From: Virgibacillus_F flavescens
GTDB taxonomy: Bacteria; Bacillota; Bacilli; Bacillales; Amphibacillaceae
DNA length: 64,000 nucleotides
Direction of reading: 5' to 3'
Assembly (NCBI RefSeq): GCF_050574275.1
Contig: NZ_CP192260.1
Location: 1,178,001 to 1,242,000 of the forward strand
Position 1 is the first letter of the stretch, and every line of letters starts with the position of its first letter. The notes under the pieces are model-generated. The model had not been told where the DNA came from and made no database searches. It was given only the letters and a program-made list of their open reading frames with translations. Positions 27,325 to 35,864 of this stretch are shown in pieces. The position numbers and the translations under genes are program-made.

Positions 27325-27360
27325 ACAGGTGAGGCTATTATATGCTTCATCTGTTTTTTT
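27325..27360 (+). terminator. Rho-independent terminator after murA
   Basis: ACAGGTGAGGC pairs with GCTTCATCTGT and is followed by seven T residues. Confidence 0.85.
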
Positions 27361-27479
27361 GTTAATCTTTTTCGTCTAGTACTTCCATCATTGCCAAAAT
27401 TGTGTAGATTTATTCATAGAAAAATATCTATTTTTGATATAGTCTAAATATATCAACTAAAATTACAGGAGGTCTACCA

Positions 27480-28304
27480 ATGAAATTATATGTATCTGTA
27501 GATATGGAAGGAATTACTGGATTGCCTGATGTTACCTATGTTGATTCAGAACACCCTAATTATACAATTGGCCGAAAATTGATGACAGACGAAACAAACA
27601 CTGTCATTGATGCAGGGTATAAATTCGGATGCTCCGAAATAGTTATTAATGACAGCCATTCCAAAATGAATAACCTGCTGATCGACCAGCTTCATCCAGA
27701 TGCACAGGTGATAATGGGCAATGTTAAGCCATTTTCAATGGTGCAGAGTTTAGATCCTACATACGCAGGCGCGATGTTTGTCGGCTACCACGCCAGAGCT
27801 AGTCAGTTTGGTGTTATGTCGCACTCCATGATTCACGCTGTTCGGAATTTTTATATCAACGACAAACCAATTGGGGAGCTGGGGTTTAACGCCTATGTCG
27901 CTGGACACTTTGGTGTTCCCGTTCTTTTCGTAGCTGGCGATGATCAAGCAGCATTGGAAGCTGAAGAATTAATACCGAACGTTACAACTGCTGCAGTTAA
28001 ACAGTCAATCTCACGCTCTTCCGTCAAAAGCCTTACACCAAAAAAAGCAGGTGAACTGCTGACAGAAAAAGTAACGCAAGCGCTTGATAACAGACATAAT
28101 GTGAAACCTTTAACCCCGCCAAGTGAGCCAACATTAAAAATTGAATTTGCTAACTATGGGCAGGCAGAGTGGGCAAATTTAATGCCAGGAACAGAAATTG
28201 TACCTGGTACCACGAAAGTGAAATTTGAGGCGAAAGATATTTTGGAAGCATATCAGGCGATGCTTGTCATGACTGAACTTGCCATGCAAACATCTTTTTC
28301 CTAA
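27480..28304 (+). CDS. dppA: D-aminopeptidase DppA-like (M55 family)
   Basis: DppA-type zinc enzymes release N-terminal D-amino acids from peptides such as D-Ala-D-Ala. The 274-residue protein starts with the metal-binding YVSVDMEGITGLPD motif. It also has NDSHSKMNNLLIDQL, FVGYHARAS and the conserved MSHSMIH segment. GGAGGTCTACCA precedes the ATG. It is the first of four genes (dppA, ykfA, ykfB, ykfC) that correspond to the dpp-ykf peptide-use genes of B. subtilis, but the transporter genes are absent here. Confidence 0.93.
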   Translation: MKLYVSVDMEGITGLPDVTYVDSEHPNYTIGRKLMTDETNTVIDAGYKFGCSEIVINDSHSKMNNLLIDQLHPDAQVIMGNVKPFSMVQSLDPTYAGAMFVGYHARASQFGVMSHSMIHAVRNFYINDKPIGELGFNAYVAGHFGVPVLFVAGDDQAALEAEELIPNVTTAAVKQSISRSSVKSLTPKKAGELLTEKVTQALDNRHNVKPLTPPSEPTLKIEFANYGQAEWANLMPGTEIVPGTTKVKFEAKDILEAYQAMLVMTELAMQTSFS

Positions 28305-28352
28305 AAAGAATAAACAGGTCAAACTAGTAGCCAATTAAAGGAGGGTGATAGT

Positions 28353-29273
28353 GTGATACGACCAAACCGTCTCAAACAAGGTGATACCATTGGGGTAATT
28401 GCCCCTGCTGGCCCGCCAAATCTGACTAATTTAAAGCAAGCGATTCCTGTTTTTGAAAAAATGGGACTGCATGTCAAGCTCGGTAAAAATATTGATAAGA
28501 TTCATGGATATTTAGCTGGGACGGATGAAGAACGCTTGAGTGATCTTCACGATATGTTTGCCGATTCCACCATTAAAGCAATAATTTTCGCATGTGGTGG
28601 TTACGGTACAGGAAGAATTGCTCCTTATATAGACTACGAGTTAGTTAGAAATAATCCCAAAATAGTCTGGGGATACAGCGATATTACTTTTTTACATACT
28701 GCCATTCACCAGGCGTCCGGTCTTGTGACATTCCATGGACCGATGCTAGCTTCTGATGTTGGTAAAGATTCCTTTCACGAGCTTTCGTTAAAACAATTTG
28801 TTCAGCTGTTTCAACCGATAAGTCTTATCTATTCACAGATTGCATCAGAACTGACGGTTATCAATGATGGAAATGCTGAAGGACCAATTGTCGGCGGTAA
28901 CCTGTCTTTACTGACTAGTGCTGTAGGGACACCGTATGAAATTGATACAAAAGGAAAACTGCTGCTGGTTGAAGATGTTGCAGAGCAGCCATACAGGGTA
29001 GACAGCATGTTAAACCAGCTGAAACTGGCTGGGAAATTAGATGATGCTGCTGGGATACTTGTAGGAGATTTCGCGCATGATGCGAAAGCAGCGGAAGAAT
29101 CATCGCTCTCGATGCAGCAGGTTTTTCACGATTATTTCAGCGACCTCCCTATTCCAGTAATGTCTGGATTTAAAATCGGTCATTGCCAGCCACATCTGGC
29201 GATACCTTTAGGCGCAAAAGCAACAATGTCAACGCATGGTAAACTAGTGAAAATTGACCCAGGAGTAGAGTAG
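28353..29273 (+). CDS. ykfA: LD-carboxypeptidase (S66 family, YkfA/LdcA)
   Basis: It removes the terminal D-Ala from murein tetrapeptides during recycling. The S66 nucleophile is in WGYSDITFLH; the catalytic Glu and His are in LVEDVAEQPYRVDSML and FKIGHCQPHLAIPLG. The N-terminus GDTIGVIAPAGPP is typical. The start is the GTG at 28353 after AAAGGAGGGTGATA. Length is 306 residues, with no signal peptide, so it acts in the cytoplasm. Confidence 0.94.
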   Translation: MIRPNRLKQGDTIGVIAPAGPPNLTNLKQAIPVFEKMGLHVKLGKNIDKIHGYLAGTDEERLSDLHDMFADSTIKAIIFACGGYGTGRIAPYIDYELVRNNPKIVWGYSDITFLHTAIHQASGLVTFHGPMLASDVGKDSFHELSLKQFVQLFQPISLIYSQIASELTVINDGNAEGPIVGGNLSLLTSAVGTPYEIDTKGKLLLVEDVAEQPYRVDSMLNQLKLAGKLDDAAGILVGDFAHDAKAAEESSLSMQQVFHDYFSDLPIPVMSGFKIGHCQPHLAIPLGAKATMSTHGKLVKIDPGVE

Positions 29274-29312
29274 AGCGTGTAAGCAACTTTTAAAAAGGAA
29301 GCAGGCGAAAAA

Positions 29313-30428
29313 ATGCACATAGAAAAAATTGAAACAATTCATGTTGCTGTACCATTACATACACCATTTAAAACAGCGCTCAGAACAGTAACGGTAGCAG
29401 AATCTGTAGTTGTGAAGATTACGTGCGACAACGGTATTACAGGGTATGGAGAGGCACCACCAACGCATGTTATTACAGGTGATAGCCTTGAGAGTATTGA
29501 TTTTGCTGTTACAAAAGTAATAACTCCACAATTAATTGGCCAATCACTGCTGTTCAGCGAGCGGATTTTTGAGAAGATACATAACGTACTGGTTGGTAAC
29601 ACCAGTGCTAAAGCTGCTGTTGATATAGCAGTATATGATTGTCTCGCCCAGCAGGCAGATCTTCCATTGTCTCAGTTTCTCGGTGGCTACCATGAAGAAA
29701 TTGAAACGGACTATACCGTTAGTGTCAACAGTACAACAGAAATGGCAGCCGATGCAGTAAAATACTGTCAGAACGGTTTTTCGGTCTTAAAGGTTAAGGT
29801 AGGCAAGGACAAGATTGCAACTGACATCAAACGAATCCAGGCTATCCGTGAAAAAGCGGGGGACGATGTGCTGATTCGTCTGGATGCGAATCAGGGCTGG
29901 AAACCAAAAGAAGCTGTGCGGGCAATTAATGAAATGGAAAAGTTGGGTTTGGCGGTTGAATTAGTCGAGCAGCCTGTGAAAGCGCATGATATGGAAGGAT
30001 TGAAATATGTAACGGATCATACAGATACGATGATTATGGCCGATGAAAGTGTATTTTCACCACGAGATGCTGCACGTGTTCTGCAAACGCGAAGTGCTGA
30101 CTTAATTAATATTAAATTAATGAAAGCTGGTGGCATTCATGAGGCGATGAAAATTGCTAAGCTAGCGGCTATTTACGGGGTGGAATGCATGGTTGGCAGC
30201 ATGATAGAAACAAAGATAGGTATAACTGCTGCTGCTAATTTTGCCGCAAGTCAGCCAAACATTACCCGCTTTGACTTTGACGCACCGCTAATGCTGGTCG
30301 GTGATGTGATCGAAGAAGGCGGTATAAGCTATGAAGGAAAAAAGATTCATTTAAATAAGCAGGCAGGACTCGGAATTAACAAACTATCCGAAGAATTTTT
30401 CAGCAAAGGGGACACAGCAAATGTCTAA
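29313..30428 (+). CDS. ykfB: L-Ala-D/L-Glu epimerase
   Basis: This enolase-superfamily enzyme epimerises L-Ala-D-Glu to L-Ala-L-Glu so that ordinary peptidases can cleave it. Visible features are the general-base Lys in FSVLKVKVGKD, metal ligands in LIRLDANQGW, LVEQPVKAHD and MADESVFSPRDA, and the second Lys in LINIKLMKAGG. Length is 371 residues. Its end overlaps the start of ykfC by 8 bases. Confidence 0.93.
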   Translation: MHIEKIETIHVAVPLHTPFKTALRTVTVAESVVVKITCDNGITGYGEAPPTHVITGDSLESIDFAVTKVITPQLIGQSLLFSERIFEKIHNVLVGNTSAKAAVDIAVYDCLAQQADLPLSQFLGGYHEEIETDYTVSVNSTTEMAADAVKYCQNGFSVLKVKVGKDKIATDIKRIQAIREKAGDDVLIRLDANQGWKPKEAVRAINEMEKLGLAVELVEQPVKAHDMEGLKYVTDHTDTMIMADESVFSPRDAARVLQTRSADLINIKLMKAGGIHEAMKIAKLAAIYGVECMVGSMIETKIGITAAANFAASQPNITRFDFDAPLMLVGDVIEEGGISYEGKKIHLNKQAGLGINKLSEEFFSKGDTANV

Positions 30429-31362
30429 TCAAACGTTTGATAAAGATTCAATTTGGGTTACAGCGGTGCAGGTTGCAACGGTTTGGACCTCCAAACAATC
30501 TGCCCGCAGACTTGATGAACCAGGCTTATCCAATCCAACTGATATGGAGCATTGGGTAACAAAATTAACGAAAGAGCAAAAAACTGCTTTATGTAATGAA
30601 AACCGTGTACAGTCACAGCTTTTATATGGTGAAGCAGTTGAAGTTACCGAAATCTATGGCGACTGGGCACATGTGGTAATCCCGACTCAACCGTCGAAAA
30701 AAGATTCGCGCGGCTATCCGGGCTGGGTGCCATTAGATCAGCTTCAAAAAGTAGAGAAGCAGATTTGGGACCGTTCGACCACCGCTGTAATTCGTACAAA
30801 GAATGCATGGCTGGAATCGGATAAAGGCGAAAAACAACTTAAATTAAGCTATATGACGAGCTTACCTGTAATTAATGAGCATCCGAGGAAAGTGGAAGTT
30901 GCTACACCACATGGTAACTTGTATCTGCCAAACGAAGCGGTACAGCTGTATAATACGCAGGAAGGGTTAGAAAAGAAGAGTGGTGCTGCGATTGTTAGCG
31001 AAGCAGAGCAATTTGTCGATCTCGACTACTTCTGGGGAGGAATGAGCTCCTTTGGGTATGATTGTTCCGGATTTGCTTATGCGACCCATAAAGCATGCGG
31101 CTATCAGATTCCGCGTGATGCCTCTGATCAGGCAGAAGCGGGCATACCTGTTGAAGTGAGTAATCTTTTACCAGGTGACTTGTTATTCTTTGCATATGAA
31201 GAAGGAAAAGGAAAATTGCATCATGTTGGGATTTATTATGGAGACGGAAGAATGATTCATTCCCGTACGAACGGCAAGGCAGTAGAAATTATTGAATTAG
31301 AAGGTACTGTTTATGAGAAGGAACTGTGTGCGATTACGCGATATTGGGAGAATGCACGTTAA
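30421..31362 (+). CDS. ykfC: Gamma-D-glutamyl-L-diamino acid endopeptidase (NlpC/P60)
   Basis: YkfC cleaves the D-Glu-diaminopimelate bond in murein peptides bearing a free L-Ala. The protein has N-terminal SH3-like domains followed by the NlpC/P60 domain. The catalytic Cys is in SSFGYDCSGFAYATHKACG, the His in KLHHVGIYYGDG, and a polar third residue in RMIHSRTNGK. It has 313 residues and no signal peptide, consistent with acting on imported peptides. It is translationally coupled to ykfB. Confidence 0.93.
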   Translation: MSNQTFDKDSIWVTAVQVATVWTSKQSARRLDEPGLSNPTDMEHWVTKLTKEQKTALCNENRVQSQLLYGEAVEVTEIYGDWAHVVIPTQPSKKDSRGYPGWVPLDQLQKVEKQIWDRSTTAVIRTKNAWLESDKGEKQLKLSYMTSLPVINEHPRKVEVATPHGNLYLPNEAVQLYNTQEGLEKKSGAAIVSEAEQFVDLDYFWGGMSSFGYDCSGFAYATHKACGYQIPRDASDQAEAGIPVEVSNLLPGDLLFFAYEEGKGKLHHVGIYYGDGRMIHSRTNGKAVEIIELEGTVYEKELCAITRYWENAR

Positions 31363-31371
31363 ATACCATGG

Positions 31372-31401
31372 TAAAGGATGACATTTTGTCGTCCTTTTTT
31401 T
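31372..31401 (+). terminator. Rho-independent terminator after ykfC
   Basis: AAAGGATGAC pairs with GTCGTCCTTT and is followed by a T-run. Confidence 0.88.
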
Positions 31402-31486
31402 ATTGCTGTCACGATGATTTTCATTGTTGTATGTTTGTAAGCTTTTTTTCGGTAGTTGAGTATTCAATTAGGGATCGAGTTGGATA

Positions 31487-31632
31487 TTGATAAAATTCGT
31501 CTCGGGATCGATATTTTTTTTAAAGACATAGATAAATTTTTTTTCGAGCGTGATAAGTTGAATCTCCCCATTGATAAATGAAAAGCGTAATCGATATGCT
31601 ATGTAATGCTATCGATAAAAAAGCACTAGGTA
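31487..31632. repeat. 21-bp phased array A2
   Basis: Units beginning TTGATA, TCGATA, TAGATA, GTGATA, TTGATA, TCGATA and TCGATA start at 31487, 31508, 31529, 31550, 31571, 31591 and 31612. Periods are 21, 21, 21, 21, 20 and 21. The tails carry CTCGGGA and TTCGAGC. The plus strand reads as heptads such as KxRLGID and FFKDIDK, with one stop codon. It lies between the ykfC terminator and the spoIID upstream region. Confidence 0.82.
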
Positions 31633-31672
31633 AAAAGAGGAATCCAAAAATATTTTTGGTAAATTTTAGGAT

Positions 31673-31821
31673 AAAGTACCAGGTACCGATTATTGGCCAC
31701 TGAAAAAGTGGTGGATTGCACAATTCTATCCTTCCACCATTACTTAGCATCTTCGAATATTCGAAGTTGCTGATGGTAGATCCACTTATTTCGTACTACA
31801 TGTAACTTTTTAAGTAGCTAC
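31673..31821. repeat. Short MITE-like copy with an adjacent GTACCAGGTAC core
   Basis: A compact copy (about 31695-31821) runs from GGCCACTGAAAAAGTGGTGG to ATGTAACTTTTTAAGTAGCT. Its centre GCATCTTCGAATATTCGAAG is almost a perfect palindrome, so the internal insert found in other copies is missing. A GTACCAGGTAC core lies just to its left (31675-31686). Confidence 0.7.
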
Positions 31822-31982
31822 GACAGATTTTCATTCGTTTTTTTCTTCCCTTTTATAATTTCTTGTTCTATTGTTTTCGGAAAATGTATACGATTAATAG
31901 TAGATATACTAGAAGGAGATTGCTTATATAAACCAGCTTTTCTTCCAGTCATCATCACAATTATCACTAAAGGAGGCAATCC

Positions 31983-33110
31983 ATGTACAAATCGTCAAAA
32001 AAAAGGAGAACCAATACCTATGCTTATATCAAGCGGAAGCGAGAGCTTAAATATAAGCAAAAATTTAATCATTCGCAGCAGATAAAAGGTACTGGTGCAT
32101 TGCCTTTTTTTAAAAGTCCGAGTTTCCTGATCATTGGAAGTTTAATTATGATCATATTAATTATGCCAACTTTGATTGTAGTCCCCTTTATTCATTCGGA
32201 TGACCAGCAAACAGTTACAGATAGTTTGAATCAGGAGACTCCTGAATTGGAGGTAGGTGAATCGCCTTTTTCAGTTGCTGTCATGCGCGCCAGTTCTGAA
32301 GAGGTAGAGAACGTACCATTGGAAAAATATGTAGTGGGTGTTGTCGCGTCTGAAATGTCTGCAGAATTTGAGATGGAGGCGCTTAAAGCACAAACACTTG
32401 CTGCACGAACTTATATTGTTTCACGCATGCTGCACGAGCCTGTATCGAACGAATCAACTGTTACCGATACGGTTGCACATCAGGTATATAAGGATGAACA
32501 GGATCTCCGCAGACTGTGGGGCACAGACTATGATAAAAAAATGAACAGGATTGTTAAAGCAGTTGAATCAACGCAGGGAGAAATTCTTACCTTTAATGGG
32601 CAGCCAATTGATGCCTCTTTTTTCTCGACAAGTAACGGCTATACCGAAAACTCCGAAGAATACTGGGAAAACGAAATCCCGTATTTACGCAGTGTTAAAA
32701 GTCCATGGGATAAAGAATCGCCTAAATATTTAGATCAAAAAACCATTCCGGTTACGGAAGTGGAAGAAAAACTGGCGATTACCCTTCCTGATGAAAAAAC
32801 TTTATCGGTAGAAGTATCACATACTGCAGGCAAACGTATCGATCAGATTAAAATCGCTGGAAAAACGTTTTCAGGCAGAGATGTCCGGGAAAAGTTAGAA
32901 CTCAGATCGAGCGATTTTACGATAGAAAAGAAAAAGGATTACTTGATTTTCACCACAAAAGGCTACGGCCACGGGGTGGGCATGAGTCAATATGGTGCCA
33001 ACGGAATGGCGAAGGAAGGAAAAAGCTATAAGGATATCGTGACTTACTACTATAAAGGGATCGATATAAGCAATGTCACAGAGACAGCACCAACACTTGT
33101 TTCAAGATAA
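31983..33110 (+). CDS. spoIID: Stage II sporulation protein D
   Basis: SpoIID is a membrane-anchored lytic transglycosylase that, with SpoIIP and SpoIIM, drives engulfment of the forespore. The 375-residue protein has a Lys/Arg-rich cytoplasmic head (about 45 residues, longer than usual), one membrane helix (FLIIGSLIMIILIMPTLIVV), and the SpoIID domain. The catalytic Glu is in VVASEMSAEFEMEALKAQ; other motifs are TLAARTYIVSRML and YGHGVGMSQYGANGMA. AAAGGAGGCAATCC precedes the ATG. Confidence 0.95.
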   Translation: MYKSSKKRRTNTYAYIKRKRELKYKQKFNHSQQIKGTGALPFFKSPSFLIIGSLIMIILIMPTLIVVPFIHSDDQQTVTDSLNQETPELEVGESPFSVAVMRASSEEVENVPLEKYVVGVVASEMSAEFEMEALKAQTLAARTYIVSRMLHEPVSNESTVTDTVAHQVYKDEQDLRRLWGTDYDKKMNRIVKAVESTQGEILTFNGQPIDASFFSTSNGYTENSEEYWENEIPYLRSVKSPWDKESPKYLDQKTIPVTEVEEKLAITLPDEKTLSVEVSHTAGKRIDQIKIAGKTFSGRDVREKLELRSSDFTIEKKKDYLIFTTKGYGHGVGMSQYGANGMAKEGKSYKDIVTYYYKGIDISNVTETAPTLVSR

Positions 33111-33129
33111 TGTGAGTACACGGCCGCGC

Positions 33130-33265
33130 GTGATAAAATTTTTCTCAAGACCGATAATTTTAATTACGCGTCGGATATTTTTTCAAAAAGGATTGATTAA
33201 TGAATTCTCAAACGGGATAATATAATTTTCAAGATGGATATGCTGTGCTTCAGCATCGATATTAT
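33130..33265. repeat. 21-bp phased array A3
   Basis: Units begin at 33130, 33151, 33172, 33193, 33214, 33235 and 33256, all exactly 21 bases apart. The starts are GTGATA, CCGATA, CGGATA, TTGATT, GGGATA, TGGATA and TCGATA, and a CTCAAGA-type tail recurs. It runs from just after spoIID into the hairpin at 33266. Confidence 0.82.
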
Positions 33266-33310
33266 AAGGAGAAGGGATTTCTGCCTGGCGCAGATCCCTT
33301 CTCCTTTCTT
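33266..33310 (+). terminator. Long-stem terminator downstream of spoIID
   Basis: AAGGAGAAGGGAT (33266-33278) and ATCCCTTCTCCTT (33294-33306) form a perfect 13-bp stem, followed by TCTT. The T-run is weak. Confidence 0.7.
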
Positions 33311-33357
33311 ATTGCATAAGTGCAACTAAGGTGTTTAGCCAAGTTTTCTAATATATA
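33311..33357. repeat. TGCATAAGTGCAACT repeat, copy 1
   Basis: ATTGCATAAGTGCAACTAAG is followed by GTTTAGCCAAGTTTTCT. Related segments occur at 35687 and 50233. Confidence 0.65.
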
Positions 33358-33450
33358 ACAAACCTATAATCTAGTAAATTATAAAAAAATTTTCCTGACA
33401 TGTATATATTTCCTTTTTTCTGATCAGAATGGTTGTTGAGGTGATGTTAT

Positions 33451-34392
33451 ATGAAAGAGGAAAAAAATATCGGTTCAAAAAAATGGAGCCGAATCTTTCG
33501 TAAGAAATGGTTTTTCCCAGCAGTTTATTTAACAGTTGCTGCACTACTCTTAACGTTTGTTGTGTGGTATCAGAATCTGGAAAACCAAATTCCTGACACA
33601 CAGGAAAGCCAGGAAACAGCTGATACAGCGACAGACCCATTCGATGAGGATGCGCAGCCTGTTATGGAACAGCAGGAAGTAGTTAAAATGCCTGTGAGTG
33701 ACCAAGATCAAGCAGAAATCGTAACTAAATTCTATGACTACGACGCAGATCAAAAAACGAAAGAAAGCGCGCTTGTTCTTTATAACGACAGGTACTACCA
33801 GAGTTCAGGAATCGACATCGCGGCAAGCGGTGAAACATTTGATGTAACTGCAGCATTAAGCGGGACAGTTAAAGAAGTGAAGGAAGATCCACTGCTTGGT
33901 AATGTTGTCACATTATCACATGAGGATAGTGTACTGACGTACTATGCTAGTCTTGGAGAAGTTAAAGTAAAAGTTGGCGAAGACGTTAAGCAAGGCGATG
34001 CGGTTGGAACAGCTGGACAGAATCTATTTGGAAAAGAAGATGGCGTACACGTTCACTTTGAAATCCGAAAAGATGGTAAACCAGTTAATCCGGAAGATTA
34101 CTTTAACGAACCAGTTTCAAAGATTCAAGTAGAAGAAAAAGCTGAAGGCGATGATAAAGTTTCAGAAGGTGACTCTGGTGAACAATCTATTGCACCTGAA
34201 GAAGACACTACTGGAACAGAGGAAGATGTTACTGGAACTGAAGACGACGCTATGGGAACAGAAGAGAATCCTACTGGGACGGAAGAAGATTCTAACGGAA
34301 CAGAAGACGATCCGTTAAACCAGGAAGAAGAGATGAATCCAGACGACTCAACAACTGAAGAAGATGGTTCATCGAACAATGGAGCGGAGTAA
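33451..34392 (+). CDS. spoIIQ: Stage II sporulation protein Q with heptapeptide acidic tail
   Basis: SpoIIQ is made in the forespore and binds SpoIIIAH across the intermembrane space, linking the two membranes. The protein has a short basic head, one membrane helix (FFPAVYLTVAALLLTFVVWY), and a LytM/M23 domain. The first zinc His of active LytM enzymes is replaced (YYQSSGIDIAA), as in B. subtilis SpoIIQ, while VHVHFEIR remains, so it is probably non-catalytic. The 313-residue length exceeds the usual ~283 because of a C-terminal tail of seven-residue repeats ending in GTEED, GTEDD or GTEEN. A GTTGAGGTGATGTTAT region supplies the Shine-Dalgarno. Confidence 0.93.
   Translation: MKEEKNIGSKKWSRIFRKKWFFPAVYLTVAALLLTFVVWYQNLENQIPDTQESQETADTATDPFDEDAQPVMEQQEVVKMPVSDQDQAEIVTKFYDYDADQKTKESALVLYNDRYYQSSGIDIAASGETFDVTAALSGTVKEVKEDPLLGNVVTLSHEDSVLTYYASLGEVKVKVGEDVKQGDAVGTAGQNLFGKEDGVHVHFEIRKDGKPVNPEDYFNEPVSKIQVEEKAEGDDKVSEGDSGEQSIAPEEDTTGTEEDVTGTEDDAMGTEENPTGTEEDSNGTEDDPLNQEEEMNPDDSTTEEDGSSNNGAE
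34207..34332 (+). repeat. 21-nt in-frame repeat in the spoIIQ tail
   Basis: Six units of exactly 21 nucleotides begin at 34207, 34228, 34249, 34270, 34291 and 34312. They encode TTGTEED, VTGTEDD, AMGTEEN, PTGTEED, SNGTEDD and PLNQEEE. The period matches the intergenic arrays but the sequence is unrelated. Confidence 0.85.
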
Positions 34393-34429
34393 TCCACATC
34401 CCAGGCAAGTGCTTAGAAGTTAGAATAGA

Positions 34430-34463
34430 AAATAGCCTTTTGTAAAAAAAGGGCTATTTTTTT
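34430..34463 (+). terminator. Rho-independent terminator after spoIIQ
   Basis: AAATAGCCTTTT pairs with AAAGGGCTATTT and is followed by a T-run. Confidence 0.9.
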
Positions 34464-34582
34464 CTCTGTTTATTTTGCGGAATTTGTCGGACGAATGAGG
34501 CATTGCGGCTGTCTGAATTGTGTTACTATTATATCATGATTGTAAGAAAAGATTTTGATAGTAAGGAGAAAGTGAGCGTAAA

Positions 34583-35611
34583 ATGAATACTGAAACAGTA
34601 ACCGAATCTATCCTTTCCGTTGCAAATAACGGAAATTTGTCACTGGAACATCTGATTGCAATGTTATCCACACAACATGATGAGCATACTGTTATCACTT
34701 TAGTTCGTAAGCTGTGTCTGCAAAGTAAAAAGAATGATGTAATGAAAAAAGGAATGGAATTTTTGTACATGAATGGATTTTACGAAGATCTCCAGCTGCT
34801 AATTGATAGAAACAAAAAGTCTAGGAATATGTCTAATAATAAATGGGCAGTAATCTATCAATTAATGCTCGACCGGAAGCTGAAAAAAATTAAGCCATTA
34901 GTTGTTATCCACCACGCTGCAGAACTGCATAGTGATGATCCGGAATTGATATCGATAATAGAGTTTGCCAAAGCATCCTCATACTATGAGATGCGGGACT
35001 TCGCTAAAATAGGAAATTTCCTGGAAAAACAGCAGAAATTGTATACTTCTATTCTGGATCCTTTTCTTATTTCATCTCTTAACTTTCGGCTATATCAATT
35101 ATTGTTCTTCTATCATTGGTGCCGGAATGAGCTAATTATTGCCAGAAAGTATGCCTTTAGAGTTCTGAATTTAACAAATAACCCTCGAACAAGAGCAACA
35201 ATTAACATTAGTTTAGCACTCACGTATACGTTTGACACGTACCAGCAAGGAATGTATCACATGGAGGAGGCAAAAAAAATATCACTGAAACATAATCTAA
35301 CAAGGAATTTAGAACTAATTAATAACTGTAACATCCCATTTCTCTCGGCCCACCATAAACGAGTGCAGGGAATATCGACTAATGAAAAAAGTGAACAGGC
35401 TCACCTTGAAATAGCAAAAGGAAACTTGAAGCGAGCTGAGAACATACTAATAGAATTACCTGCATATAGCCCGTTTCAATTGTATTACCTGGGAGTTGCA
35501 ACCAACGATAAAGATCTCTTGCACCAATCCTACAGCAGTTTTATCGAAAAAAACAAGGATTATTTTTTCTGCCGACTGCCGATTCAGGCTCTGCAGGAAA
35601 TGGGAACATAA
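34583..35611 (+). CDS. AimR-like TPR protein without the N-terminal HTH
   Basis: A 342-residue, all-helical protein of tetratricopeptide type. The C-terminal part (GNLKRAENILIELP, then FFCRLPIQALQEMG) and the middle (QQGMYHMEEAKKISLKHNL) match the plan of AimR, the arbitrium peptide receptor of Bacillus phages (from memory: GNIEEATEILDEL...FIQLPLLQLERMG in phi3T). Phage AimR has a DNA-binding HTH of about 40 residues before this region. Here the chain begins roughly where the AimR linker begins, and no HTH is visible. No phage genes and no aimP-like peptide gene adjoin it. It could be a housekeeping relative that binds a peptide or protein. It lies between spoIIQ and spoIIID, each side closed by terminators. 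A GTAAGGAGAAAGTGAGCG sequence precedes the ATG. Confidence 0.7.
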   Translation: MNTETVTESILSVANNGNLSLEHLIAMLSTQHDEHTVITLVRKLCLQSKKNDVMKKGMEFLYMNGFYEDLQLLIDRNKKSRNMSNNKWAVIYQLMLDRKLKKIKPLVVIHHAAELHSDDPELISIIEFAKASSYYEMRDFAKIGNFLEKQQKLYTSILDPFLISSLNFRLYQLLFFYHWCRNELIIARKYAFRVLNLTNNPRTRATINISLALTYTFDTYQQGMYHMEEAKKISLKHNLTRNLELINNCNIPFLSAHHKRVQGISTNEKSEQAHLEIAKGNLKRAENILIELPAYSPFQLYYLGVATNDKDLLHQSYSSFIEKNKDYFFCRLPIQALQEMGT

Positions 35612-35626
35612 TAATTGAAATTCTAA

Positions 35627-35657
35627 AGGAGTTCGCCATGAAGGCGGGCTCTTTTTT
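35627..35657 (+). terminator. Rho-independent terminator after the AimR-like gene
   Basis: GAGTTCGCC pairs with GGCGGGCTC (with G-U pairs) and is followed by six T residues. Confidence 0.85.
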
Positions 35658-35686
35658 ATAGGTAAGAGAGCATAAATAATTTCTTA

Positions 35687-35759
35687 CTGCAAAAATGCAA
35701 CTAAAGCTTTCGCCATTAAGACGTGAAAATAAGTTGATTTTTCTAAAATTTTTAAAAAT
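35687..35759. repeat. TGCATAAGTGCAACT repeat, copy 2 (degenerate)
   Basis: ACTGCAAAAATGCAACTAAA is followed by GCTTTCGCCATTAAGACGTG, a diverged version of the 50.23 kb copy. Confidence 0.55.
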
Positions 35760-35864
35760 ACTTCTTGTCCCTTTCCGAAAAGGAATAAATTTAATCATAA
35801 ACGGGCCCGGCATGTAATAAAATGTTACAAACCAAGCATTCAGTAATGTCTGAGGTGAGAGCTT

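Noticed and set aside
28196..28211. GTACCTGGTACC inside dppA as another copy of the short repeat
   Set aside because: It lacks the TCGACA...CGGGG lead-in and lies in conserved coding sequence, so it is likely chance.
35638..35661. Seven-codon ORF (MKAGSFL) after the AimR-like gene as a signalling peptide
   Set aside because: It has a good Shine-Dalgarno but coincides exactly with the terminator hairpin, has no export signal, and does not resemble arbitrium peptides.
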